This document shows, one piece after another, positions 5,819 through 11,668 of a stretch of DNA of 11,668 nt. The translations under genes and the position numbers were made by a program. The DNA comes from JAGQTE01 sp964648005 (GTDB lineage Bacteria > Actinomycetota > Acidimicrobiia > Acidimicrobiales > Acidimicrobilacustridaceae), in the NCBI GenBank assembly GCA_964648005.1, contig CAZYKR010000135.1, forward strand, positions 1 to 11,668. The letters are read 5' to 3'. Every line of letters begins with the position of its first letter. Positions within the stretch are counted from its first letter, which is position 1. The notes beneath the pieces were generated by a model that did not search any database, was not told where the DNA came from, and saw nothing but the letters and a program-made list of their open reading frames with translations.

Positions 5819-6726
5819 AGCCGGTCTCCAGGTGCCAGGCGGCGGTGGGCTTCGCGAGCTCGTTCATCAGCGGCCGACGCGCCGTAGCGGGAGAGCATCT
5901 GTCGAGCACGCCAGCCGGTGAGGCGCATCAGGTCCCCCTCGTTGCCCCCGTCGGCAAGCCACTGGTGGGCGAAGGTGTGCCGGAATCGATGGGCGTGCAG
6001 CCCTTCGACGCCGGCCTGCGCCCCGCGCCGACGAAGGATCATGCGCACGCCGTCTGCGGTGAGCGGGCCACGGCTACCTAGCCAGAGTCGGTCGCTCCCT
6101 GCGTAGGTGTGGGCGTCACGGACCTTGAGGTACGCGTCGAGCGCCTTGGCCGTCTTGAAGCCGAACGGGCACGACCGGGGCCGCGAGCCCTTGCCGACCA
6201 CGAGCGCCGTCTGCGTGTCGAACACGTCGATGTCGTCGAGCCTGAGGTTGACCAGCTCCTGGCGGCGCATGCCGGTGTCGACGAACAGGCGCACCATGGC
6301 GGTGTCGCGGCGCTCGTCAAAGCTCTTGCCGTCGCATGCGGCGAGGAGCCGGCGCAGCTCGTCCTCGGTGAGCACCGGTACGGGCTCCTCGGGCGGCTGG
6401 TCGACCTTGACGTTGTCGAGCGGGTTGCGGTCGATGACCTCCTCAGCGACGAGCCAGCCGAAGAAAACCCGGAGGCCCTTGTACCTGGTCTGAACCGTGC
6501 TCGGCTTGTTGCCGCGCGCTCGCAGCGACGACAGGTAACCGCGCACGTCGTCGCGCGACACCCGGCGCACGTCGTCAGGTACGTCATGCTCGGCGAGGTA
6601 GGTAGAGAACATGGCCAAGGTGTCCTCGTACCCGTCGATGGTCCGAGGCGATTTCCCCTCGGCCGCCATCGCGAGACGCCACGACTGGGCGTGGCGTGCG
6701 ATCGAGTCGGGTGCTGGTCTGCCCAT
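5815..6726 (-). CDS. int: Tyrosine recombinase / phage integrase
   Basis: 303 residues from an ATG at 6726 with GAGG 7 bases upstream. Residues 8-95 form the SAM-like core-binding domain (ARHAQSWRLAM ... SPRTIDGYEDTLAMFSTYL ... TRYKGLRVFFGWLV). The catalytic domain follows from about 115. Visible active-site residues are R154 (TGMRRQEL), K179 (VVGKGSR), H246 and R249 (HRFRHTFAHQWL), W272 (TGWRARQML, in place of the second His) and the nucleophile Y281. All expected positions are present, so the enzyme looks functional. It has no extra N-terminal arm-binding domain, so it is of the short XerC/D-like integrase type. It sits beside the 3' end of tRNA-Val and points away from it, the usual arrangement for an element integrated in a tRNA 3' end. 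Alternative start codons within the first residues are unlikely. Confidence 0.95.
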   Translation of the reverse strand: MGRPAPDSIARHAQSWRLAMAAEGKSPRTIDGYEDTLAMFSTYLAEHDVPDDVRRVSRDDVRGYLSSLRARGNKPSTVQTRYKGLRVFFGWLVAEEVIDRNPLDNVKVDQPPEEPVPVLTEDELRRLLAACDGKSFDERRDTAMVRLFVDTGMRRQELVNLRLDDIDVFDTQTALVVGKGSRPRSCPFGFKTAKALDAYLKVRDAHTYAGSDRLWLGSRGPLTADGVRMILRRRGAQAGVEGLHAHRFRHTFAHQWLADGGNEGDLMRLTGWRARQMLSRYGASAADERAREAHRRLAPGDRL

Positions 6727-6829
6727 CTGAACCTCGGAAAGTTATCTGTACAACGAGCGCTGTAGCAGGCTAACCTACCGACGGGCGATGGTACAGGATT
6801 CGCCTCTGACCTGCGGTTTCTTGCCTTCT
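6727..6829 (-). promoter_or_regulatory. Integrase leader / left part of tRNA attachment junction
   Basis: A 103-bp gap between the tRNA 3' end and the integrase start. On the minus strand it contains GCTACAGCGC (6766-6757), identical to the core of the inverted repeat at 5416-5456, then TGTACA (6752-6747) and a -10-like TAACTT (6744-6739) about 13 bp before the ATG. The repeated motif would fall near a -35 position, so a repressor bound there could silence integrase. One attachment site is expected to include the tRNA 3' end and extend into this gap. The exact core cannot be defined without the other junction. Confidence 0.5.
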
Positions 6830-6906
6830 TGGTGGGCGCTGAGGGACTCGAACCCCCGACCCCCTCCTTGTAAGGGAGGTGCTCTCGCCAGCTGAGCTAA
6901 GCGCCC
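6830..6906 (-). tRNA. tRNA-Val (anticodon TAC), CCA encoded
   Basis: Read on the minus strand the gene starts GGGCGCTTAGCTC and folds as a canonical tRNA: acceptor stem GGGCGCT with AGCGCCC, D-stem GCTC/GAGC, anticodon stem CCTCC/GGAGG around CTTACAA, and T-arm with TTCGAGT. The anticodon TAC is at 6872-6870, as in bacterial valine tRNAs reading GTA/GTG. Discriminator A is 6833, and CCA is encoded at 6832-6830. The 3' end faces the integrase, so it is the likely integration target. A TACGGT (6939-6934) is a possible -10, and a CCGGGG-CGTA-CCCCGG hairpin (6910-6925) lies just before the 5' end. Confidence 0.97.
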
Positions 6907-6991
6907 GGGCCGGGGCGTACCCCGGAGCGGCCAACCGTAGGCGCGCCGTCCGGGCACCACCACTGCGATCTCGACCGATACCGTCGGCGCC

Positions 6992-7258
6992 ATGCCCCGC
7001 CGCCGACGACGCTCGTTCCGCCGGTTGGCGTCGGCCGCGTTGATCGGTGCCGGGTCCCTGTTCGACCTCGACGCCAACGAGCACTGGGCCCGCAGTCGAC
7101 GCGACCTGATCCAGGCCGAGGCCGACGCCGACAACGAGGACGCTTCCGGCAACCCGCCCATCGATCCGCCCGGAGCGTTCGCTGCCGACCGTGCCGCCGC
7201 CCGTGAACGCGTCCGCGCCCGGCCGCGCCAGCGCTGGTGGCACCGCCGACGCCGGTAG
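6992..7258 (+). CDS. Small Arg-rich hypothetical protein, 88 aa
   Basis: The ATG at 6992 and TAG at 7256-7258 give 88 residues with strong third-position G/C bias. Both ends are very basic (MPRRRRRSFRRL and ARPRQRWWHRRRR), with an acidic middle (LIQAEADADNEDASG). A short apolar stretch (ASAALIGAGSLF) is too weak for a sure membrane span. No ribosome site is visible, but a TACCGT (-10-like) about 13 bp before the ATG would give an almost leaderless message. Its stop lies 10 bp before the phosphorylase start, which suggests one operon. No family is recognised, and an over-called GC-rich frame remains possible. Confidence 0.5.
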   Translation: MPRRRRRSFRRLASAALIGAGSLFDLDANEHWARSRRDLIQAEADADNEDASGNPPIDPPGAFAADRAAARERVRARPRQRWWHRRRR

Positions 7259-7268
7259 GGTCGCGCCG

Positions 7269-7955
7269 GTGGAGGGACCGGAGCAGGCGGCGTCCCCCGG
7301 TCGTGGCCGGCTGGGGTTGATCCTCGGTTCGGCCGTCGGTGACTTGGCTGCCCTCGCCGCCCAGGACGACGTCGACGTCGTCGTGCGCATCCGTCACGGC
7401 AACGGCGTGCCGGCGCACCTGGTCGACCACGCCGCCAACTGCGCCGCCCTCGTCGACGCCGGCTGCGACCGGGTGCTGGCGCTGCACTCCGTCGGCTCGC
7501 TGCGCGCCGACTGGCCCGTCGGCACCGTCGTAGCCCCCGACGACTTCTTCGCCCCATGGGCGACGCCGAGCACCTTCGACGACGTCCGCGGCCATCGCAT
7601 CCCTGGCATCGACGCCGCGTGGCGCGACGAAGTCGTGACGGCCTGGCAGGCCAGCACCGATCACCCGATCATCTCGTCCGGCGTCTACGCCCAGACCACC
7701 GGACCCCGCTTCGAGACCGCCGCAGAGATCCGCTTCCTCGCCACCGTCGCCGACGTGGTCGGCATGACGCTGGCGTCGGAGTGCACGATCGCCGGCGAAC
7801 TGGGCCTGGCCTACGCCTCGATCAGCGTCGTCGACAACCTCGCCAACGGCGTCGCTGCCGCCCCACTCACCATGGACGAGTACGCCACCGGCGTCGCCGC
7901 CAACCGCACGCTGCTCGCCGACGCGCTCCCCCGGCTCGTCGCCGCGCTGACCTGA
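7269..7955 (+). CDS. MTAP/PNP-family nucleoside phosphorylase (probably 5'-methylthioinosine or 6-oxopurine type)
   Basis: 228 residues from a GTG at 7269 with AGGG 9 bases upstream. An in-frame ATG at 7191 would add residues with no family likeness, inside the preceding ORF. Family landmarks: GLILGSAVG (16-24), RHGN (42-45), LHSVGSLR (72-79; usual AVGSLR), GVYAQTTGPRFET (138-150), and GMTLASECTIAGELGLAYASISVVDNLANG (165-194). The enzyme splits a purine nucleoside with phosphate. In VVDNLANG the Asn aligns with the Asn of VTNLAAG in 6-oxopurine phosphorylases rather than with the Asp pair of adenine-type MTAP. With an MTA deaminase gene directly downstream, methylthioinosine is a reasonable substrate, as in the known Pseudomonas aeruginosa route. 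The protein is somewhat shorter than usual (about 240-290). Substrate choice is inferred. Confidence 0.85.
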   Translation: MEGPEQAASPGRGRLGLILGSAVGDLAALAAQDDVDVVVRIRHGNGVPAHLVDHAANCAALVDAGCDRVLALHSVGSLRADWPVGTVVAPDDFFAPWATPSTFDDVRGHRIPGIDAAWRDEVVTAWQASTDHPIISSGVYAQTTGPRFETAAEIRFLATVADVVGMTLASECTIAGELGLAYASISVVDNLANGVAAAPLTMDEYATGVAANRTLLADALPRLVAALT

Positions 7956-7973
7956 CCCCACCTCGGACCTGCC

Positions 7974-9236
7974 ATGACGCTGCACATCACCAACACCCGC
8001 CTCGACGACCGGCCCGTCACCATCACCTGCGACGACGGTCTCATCGCCTCCGTCAGCGACCCCGCCGACGCACCGGCACCCGGGCCTGGTGACGACGTCC
8101 TCGACGGCACGGGCACCGCCGCCATCCCCGGCCTCGTCAACGCCCACACGCACGCCGCCATGACGCTGTTCCGCAGCTGGGCCGGCGACCTTCAGCTCCA
8201 GGAGTGGCTGACGGAGCACATCTGGCCGGCCGAGGCTCGGCTCACCGCCGACGACGTCTACTGGGGCACCCGCCTGGCGTGCATCGAGATGCTGCGTTCG
8301 GGCACGACCCAGTTCACCGACATGTACTGGTACCCCGAAGCGGTCGCGCGTGCCGCCACCGACGCCGGCATCCGGGCGACCGTCGGCGCACCGCTGCTCG
8401 ACGTCGCCAACGACGCCGGACTCGCTGGCCTGCGCGACAGCGCCCTGGCCTCGCTCGACGCCCTCGCCGACGCCGGACCGTTGATCCGGCCGAGCCTGAC
8501 GCCCCATGCCCAGTACACGGTGACGCTCGAGTCGCTGGAGTGGATCGCCGCCACCGCCGCCGAGCGCGAACTCGTCGTGCACATCCACTTCTGCGAGACC
8601 GTGCGAGAGATCGATGAGTGGATGTCGACGCACGACGAGCGCCCGACCACCGTGCTCGACCGCATCGGCATCATCAGCGAACGCACCGTCCTGGCCCACA
8701 GCTGCGTGATGGAGCCAGACGACTACGCCCTCGTGGCCGAGCGCGGCGCCACCGTCGCCACCAACCCCGTGTCGAACCTCAAGCTCGCCTCGGGCCGGAT
8801 CTTCCCCTACGCCACCGCCGCAGCCGCCGGCGTGCGCATCGGCCTCGGCACCGACGGGGTGTCGTCCAACAACAGCCTCGACCTGCTGGCCGACGTCAAG
8901 ACGCTGGCGCTGGTGTCCAAGCACGAGGCCGGCGACCCGACGGTGCTGCCGGCCGACGAGGCGCTCGCCATCGCCACGGGCCAACGGTCACCGCTGCTCG
9001 GCGGCACACCGATCACGGTCGGCGCCCGGGCCGACCTGGCCCTCATCGAGCTGAACCGGCCGGAGCTCACGCCGGGCGAGCTGACCGCCAACCTCGTCTA
9101 CGCCGCGTCGGGCGCCGTGGTCGACTCGACCGTCGTCGCCGGTGAGGTGCGCATGCGTCACCGCCACATCGACGGCGTCGACGAGGTGCTGGCGGAGGTG
9201 CGCGAACGGGCGACGCGCATCCAGGCCGGCACCTGA
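7974..9236 (+). CDS. mtaD: 5-methylthioadenosine / S-adenosylhomocysteine deaminase (amidohydrolase)
   Basis: 420 residues from an ATG at 7974, 18 bp after the phosphorylase stop. Amidohydrolase features in order: N-terminal beta domain (1-50), IPGLVNAHTHAAMTLFRSWAG with metal ligands H58 and H60, LQEWLTEHIWPAE (75-87), SGTTQFTDMY (109-118), VVHIHFCET with H205 and substrate-binding E208, LAHS with H242, TNPVSNLKLASG (263-274), LGTDGVSSNNSLD with D294 (291-303), and a C-terminal beta part with GARADLALIEL. These match the MtaD/SAH deaminase group within the ATZ/TRZ amidohydrolases, at normal length. It deaminates methylthioadenosine, and often S-adenosylhomocysteine, to the inosine derivative in the cytoplasm. 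Pairing with the upstream phosphorylase gene supports a methylthioadenosine disposal role. Preference among MTA, SAH and adenosine cannot be read from sequence. Confidence 0.92.
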   Translation: MTLHITNTRLDDRPVTITCDDGLIASVSDPADAPAPGPGDDVLDGTGTAAIPGLVNAHTHAAMTLFRSWAGDLQLQEWLTEHIWPAEARLTADDVYWGTRLACIEMLRSGTTQFTDMYWYPEAVARAATDAGIRATVGAPLLDVANDAGLAGLRDSALASLDALADAGPLIRPSLTPHAQYTVTLESLEWIAATAAERELVVHIHFCETVREIDEWMSTHDERPTTVLDRIGIISERTVLAHSCVMEPDDYALVAERGATVATNPVSNLKLASGRIFPYATAAAAGVRIGLGTDGVSSNNSLDLLADVKTLALVSKHEAGDPTVLPADEALAIATGQRSPLLGGTPITVGARADLALIELNRPELTPGELTANLVYAASGAVVDSTVVAGEVRMRHRHIDGVDEVLAEVRERATRIQAGT

Positions 9237-9284
9237 CGCCGCGCCGGCGCCACGCTGTCAGTGCAGCGCCGGATCAGCGCCGGA
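9237..9284. other. Convergent intergenic gap with 11-bp tandem repeat
   Basis: This is the gap between the convergent deaminase and Nudix genes. GCGCCGGATCA occurs twice in tandem (9266-9276, 9277-9287), the second copy overlapping the Nudix stop. CGCTG-TCAGTG-CAGCG can form a small hairpin. A bidirectional terminator is expected here but no classical one is visible. Confidence 0.35.
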
Positions 9285-9845
9285 TCAGAGCCGCTCGATC
9301 CACGTCTGGGTGGACAGCAGCGGATGGGCCTGCGGGGCGCGCGCCGAGCGGGCCAGCTCGACGAGCGCCTGGGCGGTCTCGAACTGGAGCTCGGGCAGCT
9401 CGTCAGGGGCGAACCACCGCACCTCGACGATCTCGGGCGACGCCGGGCGCACGTTTGCGACGTCGTGGGTGGTGCGCGGCCGTGCCCGGAAGATGAGATC
9501 GACCCGCTGGGGCACCGGATCGACGACGACGGCGGGTTGGCCGATGACGTCGATGGCGAGGCCGACCTCCTCGACCACCTCGCGGGCCGCGGCGACGGCC
9601 GGGTCCTCACCTCGCTTGAGGAGGCCGCCGGGCAGGCCCCAGTTGGACCGGTAGGTCTGGCGCAACAACAGGACGTGGCCGTCGTCGCGCTCGATGAGGC
9701 AGATGGCACCGACCGTGAACGACGGCGCCACGAAGCGCACAACGAGACGCCGCAGCCTCACCGGCATGCGCCGATACAGGGCCAACAGGGCGATGTGCAG
9801 GCGCGCGCCGAGCGACGAGAACTCTGAGATGCCGCCAGATGCCAC
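9285..9845 (-). CDS. Nudix hydrolase
   Basis: 186 residues if translation starts at the GTG at 9845. The frame extends upstream to an ATG at 9902, but those residues look non-coding and a -10-like TAGGCT (9858-9853) lies just before the GTG, so a short-leader or leaderless start is likely. The Nudix box is perfect: G74-x5-E80-x7-R88-E89-x-x-E92-E93-x-G95 (GGLLKRGEDPAVAAAREVVEEVGL), preceded by YRSNWGLPGG. Residues 13-40 form an amphipathic basic helical lead (ARLHIALLALYRRMPVRLRRL). The family cleaves nucleoside diphosphates linked to another moiety, with Mg2+. The substrate is unknown. A C-terminal helical part (ETAQALVELARSARA) completes the domain. It is convergent with the deaminase gene and has no clear partner. 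Confidence 0.9.
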   Translation of the reverse strand: MASGGISEFSSLGARLHIALLALYRRMPVRLRRLVVRFVAPSFTVGAICLIERDDGHVLLLRQTYRSNWGLPGGLLKRGEDPAVAAAREVVEEVGLAIDVIGQPAVVVDPVPQRVDLIFRARPRTTHDVANVRPASPEIVEVRWFAPDELPELQFETAQALVELARSARAPQAHPLLSTQTWIERL

Positions 9846-9929
9846 GTGGGGCAGCCTAGGCGGACGGTGTGACAACCGACGCGGGCATTGCCGTGTCGCC
9901 ACGTGCCCGCCGGCGGCAGGTCCAGGCCG

Positions 9930-10679
9930 CTACCAGGTGGTGCGCAACGCCAGCAGTTCGTCGTGCAGCGCGACGGTCCCACCGGCGACCGGCGTGCGCC
10001 GGGCCTCGGGGTCGAGCACGACCAGGGACCGTCCTTCGGCGTCGCTGACCGTGGCGCCGGCCTCGGCGCAGATCAGCGCGCCGCCCAGGTAGTCCCACAC
10101 CCCGTGCGCGCTCGGCGAGCAGTCGAGGTAGCCGTCGAGGACGCCCGACGCCACGGCGCACAGGTCGAGCGCCAACGCACCGAGCGCCCGGTACTGCCGC
10201 CAGCCCAGATAGCGGGGCGGGTAGCCCGAGAACCCGACGATCGACTCCCGCAGCGCCGCCGTGGCCGAGGGCTCGATCGTCCGGCCGTTGCGTCGGGCGC
10301 CGATGCCGCGCACGGCGTCGTATCGCTCACCCGTGGCGAGGTTGACCACCAGCGCCGCCAGCGGCCCCATGGCGTCGACGGCACACAAGCTGGTGGCGAA
10401 CCACGGGACGCCTCGCGCCGCATTGGTCGAGCCGTCGACCGGATCGAGGACGACCACCACCTCCGCATCGGCGTTGCGCAGCCCCGACTCCTCGGAGAGC
10501 ACGCCGACCCCGGCGCCATCGAGCACCGCGGCGGCAGCGGCATCGGCGGCCAGGTCGGTGCGGTACTGCCAGGGCTTGGTTCCGGCGAGCCCGCGATCAT
10601 CGAGCGCCTCGACTGCGGCGGCGATGGCCACCGCCGCCTCGTCGAGCAGATCGAGCACCGCCTCACCGTCGGCAGTCAT
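9930..10679 (-). CDS. Inositol-monophosphatase-family phosphatase
   Basis: 249 residues from the ATG at 10679; an in-frame upstream ATG at 10736 would add 19 residues without family likeness. Motifs: TDLAAD (41-46), LSEESG with metal-binding Glu (61-66), VVVLDPVDGSTN with D79 and D82 (75-86), and the C-terminal VWDYLGGALICAEAGA (194-209), matching WDxAAxxxxxxEAGG. These are the Mg2+ sites of the inositol monophosphatase / 3'-phosphoadenosine phosphatase / histidinol phosphatase group. Length is normal (about 250-270). All metal ligands are present, so it is probably active. The substrate could be inositol-1-phosphate, histidinol phosphate, PAP or fructose-1,6-bisphosphate, and the sequence alone does not decide. 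No pathway neighbour is visible. Confidence 0.88.
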   Translation of the reverse strand: MTADGEAVLDLLDEAAVAIAAAVEALDDRGLAGTKPWQYRTDLAADAAAAAVLDGAGVGVLSEESGLRNADAEVVVVLDPVDGSTNAARGVPWFATSLCAVDAMGPLAALVVNLATGERYDAVRGIGARRNGRTIEPSATAALRESIVGFSGYPPRYLGWRQYRALGALALDLCAVASGVLDGYLDCSPSAHGVWDYLGGALICAEAGATVSDAEGRSLVVLDPEARRTPVAGGTVALHDELLALRTTW

Positions 10680-10820
10680 CGCCTCGAGGTCCCTGTGAGC
10701 ACACCATCGTTCGATCGTACGGCACGGCTGGACCAACCCGGTCGGGCCGGCCGATCACTGGCGTTAGGCTGCCGGGGCCGGCGCGGCCGCGTCGGTTGGG
10801 GACGGCAGAGGGAGTCGCCG
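10680..10820 (+). promoter_or_regulatory. Divergent promoter region
   Basis: A gap between the divergent phosphatase gene and the 187-aa gene. On the plus strand TAGGCT (10765-10770) is a typical -10-like element about 50 bp before the GTG at 10821, and GGGAG about 7 bases before that GTG is a good ribosome site. A -35 is not obvious. No other feature is seen. Confidence 0.35.
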
Positions 10821-11384
10821 GTGGCGGTCATCGACGTGGCAGGGTTCGTCGCCGACCTCAAGGACCATGCGGTCGACCACCAGTTCCACGTCCACGACGA
10901 ACGCCACTTCGTCGAGACGTACTCCCTGCGCCAGTCCTGGGAGGTGGACCTGCACCCCGAAGACGCCTGCGGTGGTCCACTCGACCTGCACCTGGCGCTC
11001 GAAGTCGACCCCCGGGTGCTGCTGGCGTTCGAAGATCGCATGATGGCGATCGACGAGACCGAGGACCCGCCCGAAGGCTTCGCCTTCCCGCTGGTGTTCA
11101 ACTGGAGCCTCCCACCGCTGCCCAAGGGCCCCGACCTGCTGGTGCTCGCCACCGATCTGGCCGGCGTCGGCGGACCGGACCTGCCGCTCGAGGTGTCGGC
11201 CATCGACTCGTTCGCCGCCGTCACCGACGCCCCCGAACGCAGCCTCAACGTCGTCAGCCGCATCGAAGTCGGACTCGACAAGATCTTCCTCGGCCAGGAG
11301 CAGCTCTGCGATGTGCTCGACCGCTGCCACGCCGTGTCGACGTTCCTCCTCGACCGCGCCCCTGCCTGGCTCGACGAGCTCTGA
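10821..11384 (+). CDS. Unrecognised conserved-looking 187-aa protein
   Basis: Starts at GTG 10821 behind AGAGGGAG; the frame stays open upstream, but only in sequence that looks non-coding. The protein is acidic and reads like a compact cytoplasmic alpha/beta protein: MAVIDVAGFVADLKDHAVDH, HFVETYSLRQSWEVDLHPED, GGPLDLHLALEVDPRVLLAFEDRM, FPLVFNWSLPPLPKGPDLLVLATDL and VVSRIEVGLDKIFLG. No catalytic motif, signal peptide or membrane segment is visible. I do not recognise the family. Third-position G/C bias is strong and uninterrupted, so it is almost certainly a real gene. The small membrane-protein gene follows after 21 bp, possibly in the same transcript. Confidence 0.85.
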   Translation: MAVIDVAGFVADLKDHAVDHQFHVHDERHFVETYSLRQSWEVDLHPEDACGGPLDLHLALEVDPRVLLAFEDRMMAIDETEDPPEGFAFPLVFNWSLPPLPKGPDLLVLATDLAGVGGPDLPLEVSAIDSFAAVTDAPERSLNVVSRIEVGLDKIFLGQEQLCDVLDRCHAVSTFLLDRAPAWLDEL

Positions 11385-11405
11385 CCGCCGGACGGGCTGC
11401 CTGCC

Positions 11406-11651
11406 GTGGACGAGCTGCAGCAGCTCTGGCGGGACGATCCCTCATACATCATCGGCATCGTGGTCATCGCCGTGGTCGCCTGCTGCGGGCTCGCCGCCGC
11501 CTGGCGGGCCAACCGACGACGCAATGCCGAGAGGTGGCGAGAGGTCTACCGCCTCCGCCAGATGCACGCCTGTCAAGGTCCGGTACACGTGCGACCTACC
11601 GGGTCCGGTAGACGTGCGACACCGGCGTGGGGGTTCAGGAGGCGGCGTTGA
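11406..11651 (+). CDS. Small single-span membrane protein; C-terminus probably replaced by inserted repeat DNA
   Basis: The GTG at 11406 begins VDELQQLWRDDPSYIIGIVVIAVVACCGLAAAW, with one membrane span at residues 13-33, followed by a basic cytoplasmic stretch RANRRRNAERWREVYRLRQMHA. From about residue 55 the frame runs into a tandem repeat/palindrome (11577-11620), and the predicted residues (CQGPVHVRPTGSGRRATPAWGFRRRR) no longer look like natural coding. The original C-terminus may have been cut by an insertion at about 11571. The function is unknown; it may belong with the 187-aa gene upstream. Confidence 0.5.
   Translation: MDELQQLWRDDPSYIIGIVVIAVVACCGLAAAWRANRRRNAERWREVYRLRQMHACQGPVHVRPTGSGRRATPAWGFRRRR
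11577..11620. repeat. 19-bp imperfect tandem repeat with central palindrome (possible IS end)
   Basis: GGTCCGGTACACGTGCGAC (11577-11595) and GGTCCGGTAGACGTGCGAC (11602-11620) differ at one base, with a period of 25. Between and across them CTACCGG-GT-CCGGTAG (11596-11611) is a perfect palindrome. Such subterminal repeats are typical of the ends of some insertion sequences, but they could also be a genome-wide intergenic repeat. The rest lies beyond the window. Confidence 0.5.
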
Positions 11652-11667
11652 TGCGGTTGGGGCGGCC
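11635..11667 (-). CDS. Possible C-terminal end of a minus-strand gene (transposase?)
   Basis: From the right edge the minus strand reads GRPNRINAAS then TGA (11637-11635), just inside the tandem repeat. A basic tail ending next to the terminal repeat is what a transposase 3' end inside an insertion sequence would look like. Only ten codons are visible, so this is a weak call. Confidence 0.2.
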   Translation of the reverse strand, partial: GRPNRINAAS

Positions 11668-11668
11668 G

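Noticed and set aside
1..6829. Anti-phage defence or toxin-antitoxin cassette within the element
   Set aside because: No toxin, nuclease, restriction or signalling domain could be recognised in any of the small proteins.
7955..7974. Riboswitch (SAM or SAH) controlling the deaminase
   Set aside because: Only 18 bp separate the phosphorylase stop from the deaminase start, which leaves no room for an aptamer. The 6907-6991 leader also shows no such fold.
6897..8984. 695-codon minus-strand frame across the tRNA, phosphorylase and deaminase
   Set aside because: It is Gly/Val/Asp-rich with no motifs and runs antisense to two clearly recognised enzymes and through the tRNA.

Overview
High-GC DNA with strong C/G bias at third codon positions, frequent GTG starts and Actinobacteria-style -10 elements (TAnnnT, TAGGCT). 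An Actinomycetota chromosome is likely, possibly Acidimicrobiia, but no marker gene here fixes the class.

The window has two parts separated by a tRNA-Val gene (anticodon TAC, minus strand, 6830-6906). Left of it, bases 1 to about 6829 are an integrated phage-like element, with every gene on the minus strand. Read from the tRNA inward it carries: a tyrosine recombinase next to the 3' end of the tRNA; a small CxxC protein overlapping its stop; a 16-bp perfect inverted repeat; two small accessory proteins; a RecA-fold (RepA-like) helicase/ATPase; a hairpin plus eight copies of CGTGACA (a candidate iteron origin); a small HTH protein; a DnaA-box-like 9-mer; a P27-type small terminase; three unrecognised proteins; and the start of a tail tape-measure protein that runs off the left edge. 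The genes form blocks joined by ATGA/GTGA overlaps, and the regulatory or replication signals lie between the blocks.

The content is unusual for a prophage. Between the small terminase and the tape measure there is no large terminase, portal, protease, capsid, connector or major tail gene. Integrase, replication helicase, iterons and TerS together resemble a phage satellite (PICI-like island) more than a complete phage. A deleted prophage remains possible, and the other end of the element is outside the window.

The right part (6907-11668) looks like host chromosome. A small Arg-rich ORF leads into a nucleoside phosphorylase gene and an mtaD-type deaminase gene. Together these two could clear 5'-methylthioadenosine by deamination followed by phosphorolysis. 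A Nudix hydrolase gene and an inositol-monophosphatase-family gene follow on the minus strand, then an unrecognised 187-aa protein and a small membrane protein on the plus strand. At the far right edge, a 19-bp tandem repeat/palindrome interrupts the end of the small membrane ORF and is followed by what may be the last codons of a minus-strand gene, as expected of an insertion-sequence end.
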